Assembly (NCBI RefSeq): GCF_001931675.1
Contig: NZ_CP014839.1
Location: 1,984,001 to 2,048,000, forward strand
DNA from: Pandoraea thiooxydans
GTDB taxonomy: Bacteria; Pseudomonadota; Gammaproteobacteria; Burkholderiales; Burkholderiaceae
DNA length: 64,000 nt
Direction of reading: 5' to 3'
The position numbers and the translations under genes are program-made. The notes under the pieces were generated by a model that saw only the letters and a list, made by a program, of their open reading frames with translations, ran no database searches and was not told where the DNA came from. Shown piece after piece: positions 1 through 9,483 of the stretch (its first letter is position 1; every line of letters begins with the position of its first letter).

Positions 1-1236
<1,236 letters not shown>

Positions 1237-1641
1237 GTATTTCCCCTCGACGATTGCACAGGGCGGAATGGCTCGCTTCGGACGACGCCGGCATGTGACC
1301 TGCGATCTGGCGCGAACGGTGTCCCCCCAATGGTTGTTTCTTGATTTCCTGCCTTGGTGTTTTGGACTATTGCATTGTTGGGCACCATCGTTCATGACAT
1401 GGATCAACCTTTGCCGGGCAAGCCATTCGGCGGGGCCGGGCAACCGCAGGCCCATGCCTACGCGAAATAGCACTTGACTTTCCAGCCGCGGGAAGGCGCA
1501 CGATCCGTCGCAGGTTTGATTCCTGCGGCTGCGGCCGCTTGGCGTCGAAGGTCCGAACGTCATGTCATCTCATGCGTGGCACGATATTTTGAAAGGACTG
1601 GCAGAACCCGCATGCACTCTCTCACAGGGAAGAAGCAAACC
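1237..1641. other. 405-bp intergenic region between acs and the multicopper oxidase
   Basis: This divergent spacer carries the acs ribosome binding site at its left end and the CueR-type promoter (1474-1504) in its right half. Frames that run through it do not look like protein: they are rich in Arg and Ala and have no recognisable domain. An ATG at 1612 is in frame with the oxidase and is a less likely alternative start. Confidence 0.5.
1474..1504 (+). promoter_or_regulatory. CueR-type (MerR family) copper-responsive promoter
   Basis: A -35 hexamer TTGACT (1474-1479) is followed by a 19-bp spacer holding the dyad TTTCC-N7-GGAAGG and then a weak -10 (CACGAT, 1499-1504). A 19-bp spacer with a TTCC/GGAA dyad starting directly after TTGAC is the hallmark of CueR-activated promoters such as those of copA and cueO in E. 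coli. It lies about 140 bp before the ATG of a multicopper oxidase, which is the expected target. No cueR gene is in the window, so the regulator is inferred. Confidence 0.72.
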
Positions 1642-3360
1642 ATGAAATCAACACCTCGGCGACGCAATACCGCAGCGCCTGAGAACGACATCGATGGCAT
1701 TGCCCAGTCGAGCTGCGGCCCCGCGCAGCCCGCACGGCGGCAAGCGCTGCGCATGGCTTCGGCCACGCTGCTCTCGGCCCCGGCGCTCATCGGCCTGGCG
1801 CGCGCCCAGGGCCGCCACACCATGCCGATGAAGATGAGCAGCTCTGGACATGGCAATCTGGACATGAGCATCGGCGGATCTGGCGCGGACATCGCCGCGC
1901 CGGCGCCTTTTCGCCGGGCGCTGCCGATTCCCCCCAGGCTGAGGGGAAGACTCGATAACGGCGTGCTTCGCTACTCACTCGCCACACAGGCCGGCGCCAG
2001 CACACTTGCCGAAGGCTTGAGCACGCCCACCTGGGGCTATAACGGCGCGCTGCTCGGACCGGTGCTGTCCATCCCGCGCGGACGTCCCGTTCACATCCGC
2101 GTGACCAACGCACTCGCACAATCGCTGACCACGCACTGGCACGGCGCAATCGTGCCCGGCGATATGGATGGCGGACCGCATAGTCCGATCCAGCCCGGCG
2201 CGACGCTGGACTACCGCTTCACGCTCGACCAGCCCGGTGCGACCCTGTGGTATCACCCTCACACGGAATACCGAACCGGCGCGCAGGCCTATGCGGGGCT
2301 CGCCGGCATGCTGCTCGTCGACGACGGCATCGATCGAAAACTCGGTTTGCCGCATACCTGGGGCGTCGACGACATCCCGGTAATTGTCCAGGATCGCCGG
2401 ATCGCCGCGAGCGGGCAACTGCTCTATATGAGCGAGGCAATGCGCGACCTGATGGGAATGAAAGGCGACCGGTTCCTTGTCAACGGCCGCGAACGCCCCT
2501 ATGTCGATGTTCCGGCCCAGCGTGTGCGCCTGCGGCTGCTCAACGGCTCGAATGCCCGCTCGTACAATTTCGCGCTGAACGACAACCGTCCTTTCGACGT
2601 CATTGCCTCCGATTCGGGCCTGCTGGCAAGGCCTGCTGCGACGCGAGCGCTGCTGCTGGGCCCGGGCGAGCGGGCCGAAATCGTCGTCGACCTTGCCAAA
2701 GATCAGGGCAGGGCGCTGCTGCTGCAGAGCCGGTCCGGCGAGGTCGCCCATCGGTTGGGCAGTTCATCCGACGATTGGGACACTTGGGACTTGCGCACGT
2801 TTGACGTGTTGCGCTTGAATGTCACTCGGCCGACGGGAGCATCGGCCTCGGTTCCCAAGCGGCTGGCCGATATCGATGCGCTTGCCTTGGCTGGCGCCCC
2901 GGTGCGCCGGATTACGTTGCAAGGCATGGGCAAAAACATGAAGTCGATGGGTGCTCAAGTCGATCGCGGCGCACCGCCCAATTCCGGGCCTGGCGGCATG
3001 AGTCTCGGTATCGCCGGGCAAAGCCTGTTCTCGTTGAACCACCGCTTTTTTGACATGAGCGTCATCGATCAGCGGGCCCGGCTCGGCAGCGTTGAAATAT
3101 GGGAGTTCGTGAACGATCGGGAAATGGCGCACCCGATGCATATCCATGGCGTCGCGTTCCAGGTGCTCTCGCGCAACGGCAGCCCGCCGCCGGCATGGGA
3201 GCGCGGCTGGAAAGACACCGTGCTGGTACGCACAGGCGAGACGGTGAGGGTGGGCATGCGCTTCACCCAGCTGGCCGATGCCGCGCATCCGTATATGTAT
3301 CACTGCCACATCCTCGAACATGAGGCCAACGGCATGATGGGGCAATTCACGGTAGCCTGA
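1642..3360 (+). CDS. exported multicopper oxidase, CueO/bilirubin-oxidase type
   Basis: A copper-dependent oxidase of the periplasm; CueO-like members oxidise Cu(I) and protect against copper. Four histidine-rich ligand blocks are visible: THWHG (about residue 165), WYHPHTEY, HPMHIHG, and the C-terminal YHCHILEHE followed by a Met as axial type 1 ligand. The N-terminus has a twin-arginine-like RRQALRMAS followed by a hydrophobic stretch ending ARA, as expected for a Tat-exported folded metalloprotein. There are two Met-rich patches, after the signal and around MGKNMKSMG, resembling the Met-rich segment of CueO. ATG 1642 is chosen because AGGGAAGAAG precedes it; ATG 1612 is possible. The CueR-like promoter upstream agrees with a copper role. 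Length is 572 residues. Confidence 0.9.
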   Translation: MKSTPRRRNTAAPENDIDGIAQSSCGPAQPARRQALRMASATLLSAPALIGLARAQGRHTMPMKMSSSGHGNLDMSIGGSGADIAAPAPFRRALPIPPRLRGRLDNGVLRYSLATQAGASTLAEGLSTPTWGYNGALLGPVLSIPRGRPVHIRVTNALAQSLTTHWHGAIVPGDMDGGPHSPIQPGATLDYRFTLDQPGATLWYHPHTEYRTGAQAYAGLAGMLLVDDGIDRKLGLPHTWGVDDIPVIVQDRRIAASGQLLYMSEAMRDLMGMKGDRFLVNGRERPYVDVPAQRVRLRLLNGSNARSYNFALNDNRPFDVIASDSGLLARPAATRALLLGPGERAEIVVDLAKDQGRALLLQSRSGEVAHRLGSSSDDWDTWDLRTFDVLRLNVTRPTGASASVPKRLADIDALALAGAPVRRITLQGMGKNMKSMGAQVDRGAPPNSGPGGMSLGIAGQSLFSLNHRFFDMSVIDQRARLGSVEIWEFVNDREMAHPMHIHGVAFQVLSRNGSPPPAWERGWKDTVLVRTGETVRVGMRFTQLADAAHPYMYHCHILEHEANGMMGQFTVA

Positions 3361-3631
3361 GTCACCGGCAACAGGCGGCTTGCGGGCGAACTCCGCGCTC
3401 GCCAATCACGGCCCGCCGTGTCAGCCGCCGGCCCGAGTCCGTCGTCGCGCATATTCCTGGGGCGGGGCGGCAAAGCACAATGTGGCAGTGACGTGACGCC
3501 GCGCGCTCACATCATATTGTCATCAAGCGGTGCGAAGATTTGCCCGATCGTGCGATGAATCAACGTCGCCGATGCCGCTTATCACTTGAACACGTCATGG
3601 TCGGACTGTTCGCAACGCAAAGAATCGCTTC

Positions 3632-4705
3632 ATGAAACGTCGTGCGGCCACCGACTCCGAGGACGCCGGCGCCTCGTCGACTGCCGCGCTCGGGGCCGCA
3701 GCGCGAATACGCCGCGCCGCGGCCGTTTTCGCCGTGGCCGGCGTTGCCTTGTCGTTCGGCGTGCCGTTCCTGTTGGGTACGCATGCGATGCTGCCCAGCC
3801 TGCGTGCGTTGCCCGCATGCGTGTTCGCGGTGCTCGCGGCCAGCGCCGTCTTGAGCGCGCTGGCCAAGGCCGGCAAGCAACTGCTGCTGCAAAGCGCGCT
3901 CGGCATACGCCTTGGGTTTGCGCGCACGCTCGCCATCACGGTCGTGACGGATTTCGCTTTTCTGGTGTCGCCGCTGGGTGCTGCCGGCTATGGCGTAAAC
4001 ATGGCCTTGCTGCAACGCACCGGCGCATCGTGGGCGAGCGCCACGGCCGCGGTCGGCGCGGACCAGGCACTGGATCTGCTGTTTTTCGGCACCGCCATTC
4101 CGCTCGGACTGGCCTTTGCGCTGGCGCCGCTGAGCGCCGTATTTCCCACCCTCGATCGACGCGTCGCACTTGGTCTGATAGCCGGCCTGGCGGCAGCGGT
4201 CTATCTGTTCTGGCGATACCGTCGTCAGGTCGGCGCCGGGCTCGACGCCACGGCAGCCCGCATTCCGTGGCTCAGATTGCGGCATGCCCGCGTGCGCGAA
4301 TTTCGCCGGAATGTCCACCAGCAGGTCGCGCTGCTGCTCGCGCAGCGCCGCTGGCGGCTGTTCGGGCTGCTGTGGCTGACCGCCACGCAATGGCTGTTGC
4401 GCTATGGCGTGCTGTGGTTTGCCTTGCTCGAACTCGGTTACCGCTTGCCGCTTGGGTTGGTGCTGGTGGTACAGGGCCTGGTGCTGCACGCCGCGCTCTG
4501 GACCGGTGTGCCGGCCGGCGGCGGCAGTGGCGACCTGGGTCTGGCGGCCGCCTTTGCCCCGTGGGTGCCGGCTTCCGTGATGGCCATCGCGCTGATTCTG
4601 TGGCGCTTTGCCACGCTCTACTGCCCGCTGCTGCTCGGCTGCGGCGGCTTTGCCGCGCTCGCGCTATGGCGCCGCACCCAGCGGCCGGCGAGCGCCGTCA
4701 AATAG
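3632..4705 (+). CDS. LPG-synthase transmembrane-domain (UPF0104/flippase-like) integral membrane protein
   Basis: A 357-residue polytopic inner-membrane protein matching the pattern of the lysylphosphatidylglycerol-synthase TM domain family: a soluble N-terminus of about 25 residues, then about seven or eight hydrophobic helices, with the family-like segment VSPLGAAGYGVNMALL followed by GADQALDLLFF near residues 110-150. Family members include the flippase half of MprF and stand-alone proteins of unknown substrate. There is no aminoacyl-transferase domain, so it should not make LPG itself. It converges on the glycosyltransferase at 4720 with 14 bp between stop codons. Such membrane proteins often sit beside GT2 enzymes, so a role in lipid-linked sugar transport is a guess. 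Confidence 0.72.
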   Translation: MKRRAATDSEDAGASSTAALGAAARIRRAAAVFAVAGVALSFGVPFLLGTHAMLPSLRALPACVFAVLAASAVLSALAKAGKQLLLQSALGIRLGFARTLAITVVTDFAFLVSPLGAAGYGVNMALLQRTGASWASATAAVGADQALDLLFFGTAIPLGLAFALAPLSAVFPTLDRRVALGLIAGLAAAVYLFWRYRRQVGAGLDATAARIPWLRLRHARVREFRRNVHQQVALLLAQRRWRLFGLLWLTATQWLLRYGVLWFALLELGYRLPLGLVLVVQGLVLHAALWTGVPAGGGSGDLGLAAAFAPWVPASVMAIALILWRFATLYCPLLLGCGGFAALALWRRTQRPASAVK

Positions 4706-4719
4706 GTCGCGGGACAGGC

Positions 4720-5484
4720 TCATGCCGCATGGTCGCGCGGCTTTCGGATGCGCGCAGCGAAGCTGGCCCGTTCGGCGTGATCGGTCCGCAGCGAGAACAG
4801 CTGGCAAGTCTGGCTGAGCAAGGCCATCGGATAGACCGCCTTGAACAAATCGGCGATCATCCGCCATTCGGCGCGCAGGCCGCGCCAGTAGCCGAGTTTT
4901 TCGGTCTTGCGCGATTGCGTCACATGCGGCCAATGGGTGACCGCGATCGGCAAGCCTCGCGTGATGATCAGGCGATTCATGAAGACCTCGATGCCAAAGC
5001 GCGGCAGGCCGTGAATTTCCGTGAGCGCCTCGCTCAGCAGCGCCTTTCTGACAACGCGCTCGCCCGAGACGAAATCGAGGCCGATGATGCGAAAAATCAG
5101 CAGACTGTTTTGCCGCAGGCTCATGCTGACTTCGGCGCGCCCGGCCAGCACCGGCGCGGCCAGGGCACTGATGTGCTGAGCGCCGAGTCCCTTGAGGTCG
5201 GCATCGAGCAGCATCAGCCATTCGCTTTGCGCCGCGGCAATGCCGCTCGCCATGGCCGCGCTCTTACCCTGGTTCGAGGGGTGGCTGAGCAGGCGCACCC
5301 CGGGAAAGGCTCGCACGACCTCGCTGGTCCCATCGGTCGAGCCGTCGTCGACGACGATGACTTCGGCCAGCAGCGGGTGGGCCGCCGCCACGGCCAATAC
5401 CGCGCCGATTCTCGGCGCCTCGTTGAAGGCGCAAATCACGCATGAAATCCGGGGCACATCGAGTCTGGCGCAGGAACCGGTCAT
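4720..5484 (-). CDS. family 2 glycosyltransferase
   Basis: A GT-A fold transferase of 254 residues. It begins with CVICAFNEAPRIG, followed by the nucleotide-sugar motif VVDDGSTDGT and the metal-binding DADL at about residue 95. It lacks long membrane helices at the C-terminus, unlike processive synthases, and resembles small dolichyl-phosphate-sugar-like or lipid-sugar transferases. The frame is open from a GTG at 5574, but the extra 30 residues are low complexity, so the ATG at 5484 just before the domain is preferred; neither start has a good ribosome binding site. It is convergent with the flippase-like gene. Confidence 0.8.
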   Translation of the reverse strand: MTGSCARLDVPRISCVICAFNEAPRIGAVLAVAAAHPLLAEVIVVDDGSTDGTSEVVRAFPGVRLLSHPSNQGKSAAMASGIAAAQSEWLMLLDADLKGLGAQHISALAAPVLAGRAEVSMSLRQNSLLIFRIIGLDFVSGERVVRKALLSEALTEIHGLPRFGIEVFMNRLIITRGLPIAVTHWPHVTQSRKTEKLGYWRGLRAEWRMIADLFKAVYPMALLSQTCQLFSLRTDHAERASFAARIRKPRDHAA

Positions 5485-5908
5485 AGATTCTGTCGAATAG
5501 GGAATGAGACGGGCATCGGCGGGCGAACCACTCGGGCGGTCCGCGGCGCTGTCATCGGGACGTGCATCGCGCACGGCTTCACGAGCCTACCAGCGGTCAA
5601 TGAAATTCCCGTGAAAGCAGGCGAGACGGACGGCGGCGGGGTGGGCGTGGGCCGAAGGAGGCCGCGACGTCCGCGGTACGATCTCGCCCGTCGATTGAAC
5701 TGCGCCGCATCGCGACACTCAATGAACTATGCCGTGCTGGCGCGCACGAGCCGCGTGTCGGCGGCCGTGGGCGAGAAATCACGCACGGCCGCCGGCACGC
5801 TGCCTCGAGAGCGGCGCAAGCGGCCTGCTTCGGCACGTCAAATTCCCCAAAGCCCGACCGCTTCGGCTATGCTTTGGCCGGCAATCCGCGCTAACCATCG
5901 GTTTGGAA
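5485..5908. other. 424-bp intergenic region between glycosyltransferase and GNAT gene
   Basis: A GC-rich divergent spacer. If the glycosyltransferase starts at the GTG at 5574, part of this region is coding. I found no convincing promoter, operator or hairpin, and the short frames here show no domain. Confidence 0.4.
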
Positions 5909-6493
5909 ATGACATCGAAGATGTACGGGGTTCTATCCAGTTTTAAGCAATTTTTCCTTGGCGGCGTAAAAATCCGTCAATTGACGCCGGAAGATGCGGC
6001 AAGCTTTCGGTCACTTCGGCTGGCGGCGCTGCAGGAGACGCCCACGGCGTTCGGCTCGAGCTACGAGGAAGAAAAAGACTTTCCGCTCGCCGTGGTGCAG
6101 GATCGCCTCGCCGCCGGCCGCGATCACGCGGTATTTGGCGCGTTTGACAACAGCCAATTGATCGGAGTGGCCGGGCTCGGGCGCGAATCCATGCGCAAGC
6201 TGGCCCACAAAGGATTTATCTGGGGGATGTACGTGGCGCCGCAAGCACGCGGCCACGGTGTCGGCAGGGCACTGTTACAGGCGGCAATCGCCCGGGCCCG
6301 CGCCAACCCCGATATCTGCTATGTGAATGTCAGCGTCAACGCCGACAACGCCGGCGGCATGAAGCTCTACGAATCGGCCGGCTTCGTCAGCTACGGCCGC
6401 GAGCCTGAGGTGCTGGTGGTCGACGGCAAGTTCTACGATGAAGTCCGGATGGGACTTCAACTGCGGCAAGTCAGCTCGCTCCAGGGGAAGTAG
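5909..6493 (+). CDS. GNAT family N-acetyltransferase
   Basis: An acetyl-CoA-dependent N-acetyltransferase of about 194 residues. The GNAT core is clear: an N-terminal VKIRQLTPEDAASFRSLRL, a central strand GFIWGMYVAPQARGHGVGRALL that carries the acetyl-CoA pyrophosphate loop (RGHGVGRAL), then VSVNADNAGGMKLYESAGF, the usual motif B region. Substrate cannot be told; proteins of this layout acetylate small molecules or protein N-termini. ATG 5909 and ATG 5921 are both possible starts, neither with a strong ribosome binding site; the frame upstream is not protein-like. Confidence 0.85.
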   Translation: MTSKMYGVLSSFKQFFLGGVKIRQLTPEDAASFRSLRLAALQETPTAFGSSYEEEKDFPLAVVQDRLAAGRDHAVFGAFDNSQLIGVAGLGRESMRKLAHKGFIWGMYVAPQARGHGVGRALLQAAIARARANPDICYVNVSVNADNAGGMKLYESAGFVSYGREPEVLVVDGKFYDEVRMGLQLRQVSSLQGK

Positions 6494-6608
6494 GCGATCG
6501 CCACGGTTTTAGCCGCGTCGGCGGGGAGGGGAGAAGGTGGCGGGCGCACCCGACTGGACGCACCCGCGTGCTGCGGGCCGGCACCGGGGCCGGCGAACTC
6601 AGCCAATA

Positions 6609-7169
6609 TCAATAGGGCACGACGGTGTTGTTGACCACCTGCACCCGGCTGCCGATCTGCACGTTATTGGGCGGCGATGCCTGTGTCACGGTCGCGATGC
6701 GCCCGTCGTTCAACCGCACCCGGATGCGGTACAGGACATTGTTGGCGCCCATCTGCTGCTCGACCTGATTGCCGGCCAGCGCCCCGATCAGCGCGCCGCC
6801 AATAGTGGCCGCCGTTCTGCCGCGGCCGCCGCCGATCTGGTTGCCAAGCAGCCCACCCGCGGCGCCGCCGACCACCGTACCCAGCACATTGGGGCCATTA
6901 TTGGGTGTCGGCACGGTGTCGATCGATTCGACGCGCCCGTATAGAACGCCATTGGCTTGGGCCTGCGACTGATAGTCAGGTGACTGGTAGCCCGGCGGCG
7001 GGTAGCTCGGCGGCGGCTGATAAGCCGGCGCCTGGTAGGTCGGCTGCTGATAGGCCGGTTGCTGATAGGCCGGTTGGCCGCCGTAACCATAATTCGGCGG
7101 TACCGCACACCCCGACAGAACAAGCGCCACTGCAACCGCAGCGGCGCCAAGATATGTTGTTTTTCTCAT
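6609..7169 (-). CDS. glycine-zipper outer-membrane lipoprotein
   Basis: A lipoprotein of 186 residues with signal and lipobox LVLSGC (lipidated Cys near residue 21). A Pro/Tyr/Gln-rich linker follows, built of repeated QPAYQ-like units (about residues 32-65), then a glycine-zipper segment (VVGGAAGGLLGNQIGGG and IGGALIGALAGNQ) and a C-terminal beta-rich domain. This is the SlyB/PcP layout of envelope-integrity lipoproteins. ATG 7169 is preferred over the TTG one codon upstream because GGAG sits seven bases before it. The Tyr/Pro repeats are a small in-frame expansion that could vary between strains. Confidence 0.82.
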   Translation of the reverse strand: MRKTTYLGAAAVAVALVLSGCAVPPNYGYGGQPAYQQPAYQQPTYQAPAYQPPPSYPPPGYQSPDYQSQAQANGVLYGRVESIDTVPTPNNGPNVLGTVVGGAAGGLLGNQIGGGRGRTAATIGGALIGALAGNQVEQQMGANNVLYRIRVRLNDGRIATVTQASPPNNVQIGSRVQVVNNTVVPY

Positions 7170-7259
7170 CAACTATCTCCGGATCGAGAAAATATAAATT
7201 ATATAAAATCCGTGATTTACTGAAAATATTTAAAGTTATTGATTAAAAATAACGTCGAC

Positions 7260-7547
7260 TCAATCATCATCGTCGTCTTCGTGGTGCCGCCAGCCCCGAT
7301 GCCAGCCGTTGTCGTGCCAGCGATGGCGCCAATCATCGTCGCGCCGGTAACCACCCCAATACACCACCGGGCCCGGCGCGTAGACCGGAGGCGGCTCATA
7401 GACCGGCGTTTGATAAACCACGGGAGGTGCCTCGTAGACGGGGCCCGGCACACCAAAATAAAGGCCGAGGTCGACATGGGCCGATGCCGCGCCAGACAAA
7501 CAAAAGGCCGCGGCTCCAACTCCCAGCATAATGGCGATGCGTCGCAT
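7260..7547 (-). CDS. small exported PXPV-repeat protein with His/Asp-rich tail
   Basis: A secreted protein of 95 residues. The signal peptide is MRRIAIMLG...GAASA. The mature part has PxPVY-type repeats (VPGPVYEAPPVVY, TPVYEPPPVY, GPVVYWGG), then a tail rich in Arg, His, Trp and Asp that ends in a run of Asp. Small PXPV-repeat exported proteins are common in Burkholderiales and have no known function. ATG 7547 has AAGGAG seven bases upstream, so the longer frame is not used. The His/Asp tail could bind metal, which is speculation. It lies about 90 bp downstream of an AT-rich stretch separating it from the lipoprotein. Confidence 0.75.
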   Translation of the reverse strand: MRRIAIMLGVGAAAFCLSGAASAHVDLGLYFGVPGPVYEAPPVVYQTPVYEPPPVYAPGPVVYWGGYRRDDDWRHRWHDNGWHRGWRHHEDDDDD

Positions 7548-8079
7548 AATCCACTCCTTGACAGGGTACCCGGCTCGCCGTTTGGTCAATTCTCGCTTAT
7601 TCGATGTTGCACGGCGGCCGACAGTTCAAATCGTAAGAGCGAATGCCTGTTGCCGGTGCAACTGCCGCGTCAATTCTGTAACCATCTGTAAGACGCACGT
7701 GGCCGCAGTTTCTTGCGATCGGCTGGTGGGGTGGGCGAGTCATCCGCCGCTCAGGCACCGGTGAGCGCAACCGCCGCGGGTCTCTCCTGTCTCCGATCGG
7801 TTCAAGCACGTTACCGCCCCTGCTCCGTGGCGCACCCGGAAAGCACGAAGACCGCCCTGAGGCACCCAACCGACTCTTGCCAATCCGATCCGACGAACAG
7901 TAGCGGAAAATCGCCAGCACTTCCAGCTTATCGTCATGGCGGAAAACGTTTGTATATCTAAAAAATATATCATTATTCGTAGTCCATATTTAATTGTTCT
8001 TAATTAGTACTATTATTATTAAAAAATCAATGAAACGGACGGGGATGGCCATTGCCAATCAATAGATTTCTTCTAGCCC
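7548..8079. other. 532-bp non-coding stretch, AT-rich at its right end
   Basis: No credible gene. The left two thirds have ordinary composition. About 7960-8035 is strongly AT-rich, with runs such as AAAAAATATATCATT, which is far from the average of the window and leads into the glycosyltransferase at 8080. This kind of DNA is often bound by H-NS-like silencers (MvaT/Bv3F family) upstream of acquired genes; that is inference. Confidence 0.45.
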
Positions 8080-9348
8080 ATGGAAAACCACCCGGCCAGC
8101 ATTTTTTGTCTCGCGCTTCTGACACTGTTTTCCGCTCGGCTGGTTTGCATTTCTGCGCTGATCGCTTCCATCCGGGCAAAGCTTATTGTCAACAGACGAA
8201 CGTCGAAAAGGCGGGCTGTGCGTGACAGCGCATGGCCCAGCGTTTCCGTTGTGGTGCCCGCCTTTAACGAAGAAAAAGTCGTAGCGGCAACGGTCCACTC
8301 CTTGCTGAAGACTCACTATCCACGGCTGGAAATCCTTGTGGTAGATGACGGATCGAGCGACCGCACCAGTGACATCGTGGACGCTATCGCCGCAGACCAC
8401 GACTGCGTAAGACTGGTGACATTGCATCAGAACGTTGGCAAGGCAAGGGCGCTGAACGCCGGCGTTCGGGCCGCTCGTTCCGAATGCATCGTAACGGTCG
8501 ACGCGGACACCGTTGTCGCAGCCGATTTTCTGCAAAAGATCATGAGACCGATCGTTCTCGGTCATGCGGACGCCGTGGCAGGCAACGTTAAGGTAGGAAA
8601 CCGTCAATGTCTCAAGTGCGTGTTTCAAAGTATCGAATACACGTGCACGTTGAGTACCATCAAAACTTTCCAAAGCCACTGTAACGCCATCACCACGCTG
8701 CCAGGCGTCGGGAGTGCCTTCAAAAAATCCGCGCTTATCTCAGCCGGTGGCTTTACGCCAAGGACCAGGGCAGAAGATACCGACCTGTCGCTCGAGCTCG
8801 CCCGATCGAACCTCCGGCGAGTCTATCAACCACTTGCGGTCGTCTACACGGAAGCGCCGATCACCTGGCGCTCGCTGTTTCGTCAGCGGGTGCGCTGGAT
8901 CTACGGGAATATGCAATGTACGGCTCTGCATCTGGGACAGCTAAGGGCACGCAATGCAATGTCGCTGCTGGGATTGCCTCTGTTCATATTTGACAACTTC
9001 CTGGCGATACCTCTGAAATTTCTGTTTGTTGTTTTTCCGCTTTTCTTCATACGGGACGCCATTTTTTCACGCTTGCTGATTTTCTATGGAGCTTGCGTAG
9101 CATTGGACTGGATCGGCGTCGCGCTGATCTACTGGCACGTGAAGGAGAGAAAAATCGAGATTCTTCACGTGCCGTTGAAGTGGTGCATGTGGCCGATTTT
9201 CATGATGGCGCCTTACGTGGTGGCGCTATGGCACTTCGTGGGGCGTCGCGGGGTCGGCTGGAACAAACTGGAGCGTTCCGCGCAAGTCGCTCGCAAGGTT
9301 AACTCTCTTACGGCCCGGGCAACACTTGACGTCGATGACAACCGTTAG
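8080..9348 (+). CDS. processive family 2 glycosyltransferase, PgaC/NodC/hyaluronan-synthase-like
   Basis: A membrane glycosyltransferase of 422 residues. An N-terminal helix (about residues 5-28) is followed by the GT-A domain with VPAFNEEKVV, VVDDGSSDRT, VDADT, the acceptor-binding EDTDL and the processivity motif QRVRW, then several hydrophobic helices near the C-terminus. The set D, D, ED and QxxRW is typical of beta-1,4 or beta-1,6 N-acetylhexosamine polymer synthases. No pgaA, pgaB or pgaD partner is adjacent, so it stands alone. Base composition looks lower in GC than flanking genes and AT-rich DNA lies on both sides, which suggests acquisition. ATG 8080 has no clear ribosome binding site. 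Confidence 0.85.
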   Translation: MENHPASIFCLALLTLFSARLVCISALIASIRAKLIVNRRTSKRRAVRDSAWPSVSVVVPAFNEEKVVAATVHSLLKTHYPRLEILVVDDGSSDRTSDIVDAIAADHDCVRLVTLHQNVGKARALNAGVRAARSECIVTVDADTVVAADFLQKIMRPIVLGHADAVAGNVKVGNRQCLKCVFQSIEYTCTLSTIKTFQSHCNAITTLPGVGSAFKKSALISAGGFTPRTRAEDTDLSLELARSNLRRVYQPLAVVYTEAPITWRSLFRQRVRWIYGNMQCTALHLGQLRARNAMSLLGLPLFIFDNFLAIPLKFLFVVFPLFFIRDAIFSRLLIFYGACVALDWIGVALIYWHVKERKIEILHVPLKWCMWPIFMMAPYVVALWHFVGRRGVGWNKLERSAQVARKVNSLTARATLDVDDNR

Positions 9349-9432
9349 ATAAGACCGCGAGGATCGGTGGCTGGCCGCAGTTCGAAGACCGGTGGGTGGT
9401 TTTCATGGAATTCTGGGCGCACTTATATTACG

Positions 9433-9448
9433 CATAATATATATTATG
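9433..9448. repeat. 16-bp perfect AT-rich palindrome between convergent genes
   Basis: CATAATATATATTATG reads the same on both strands. It sits in the AT-rich 3' spacer between the glycosyltransferase (ends 9348) and pxpC (ends 9484). It lacks a GC stem and U-tract, so it is not a standard terminator. Confidence 0.5.
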
Positions 9449-9483
9449 TTAAATAAACATTGCGCAGCCGTTCGAGTTCCCGC

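Noticed and set aside
1474-1641. TTG at 1474 as start of the multicopper oxidase
   Set aside because: It is the -35 hexamer of the CueR-type promoter; the residues it would add do not resemble a Tat signal, and ATG 1642 has a ribosome binding site.
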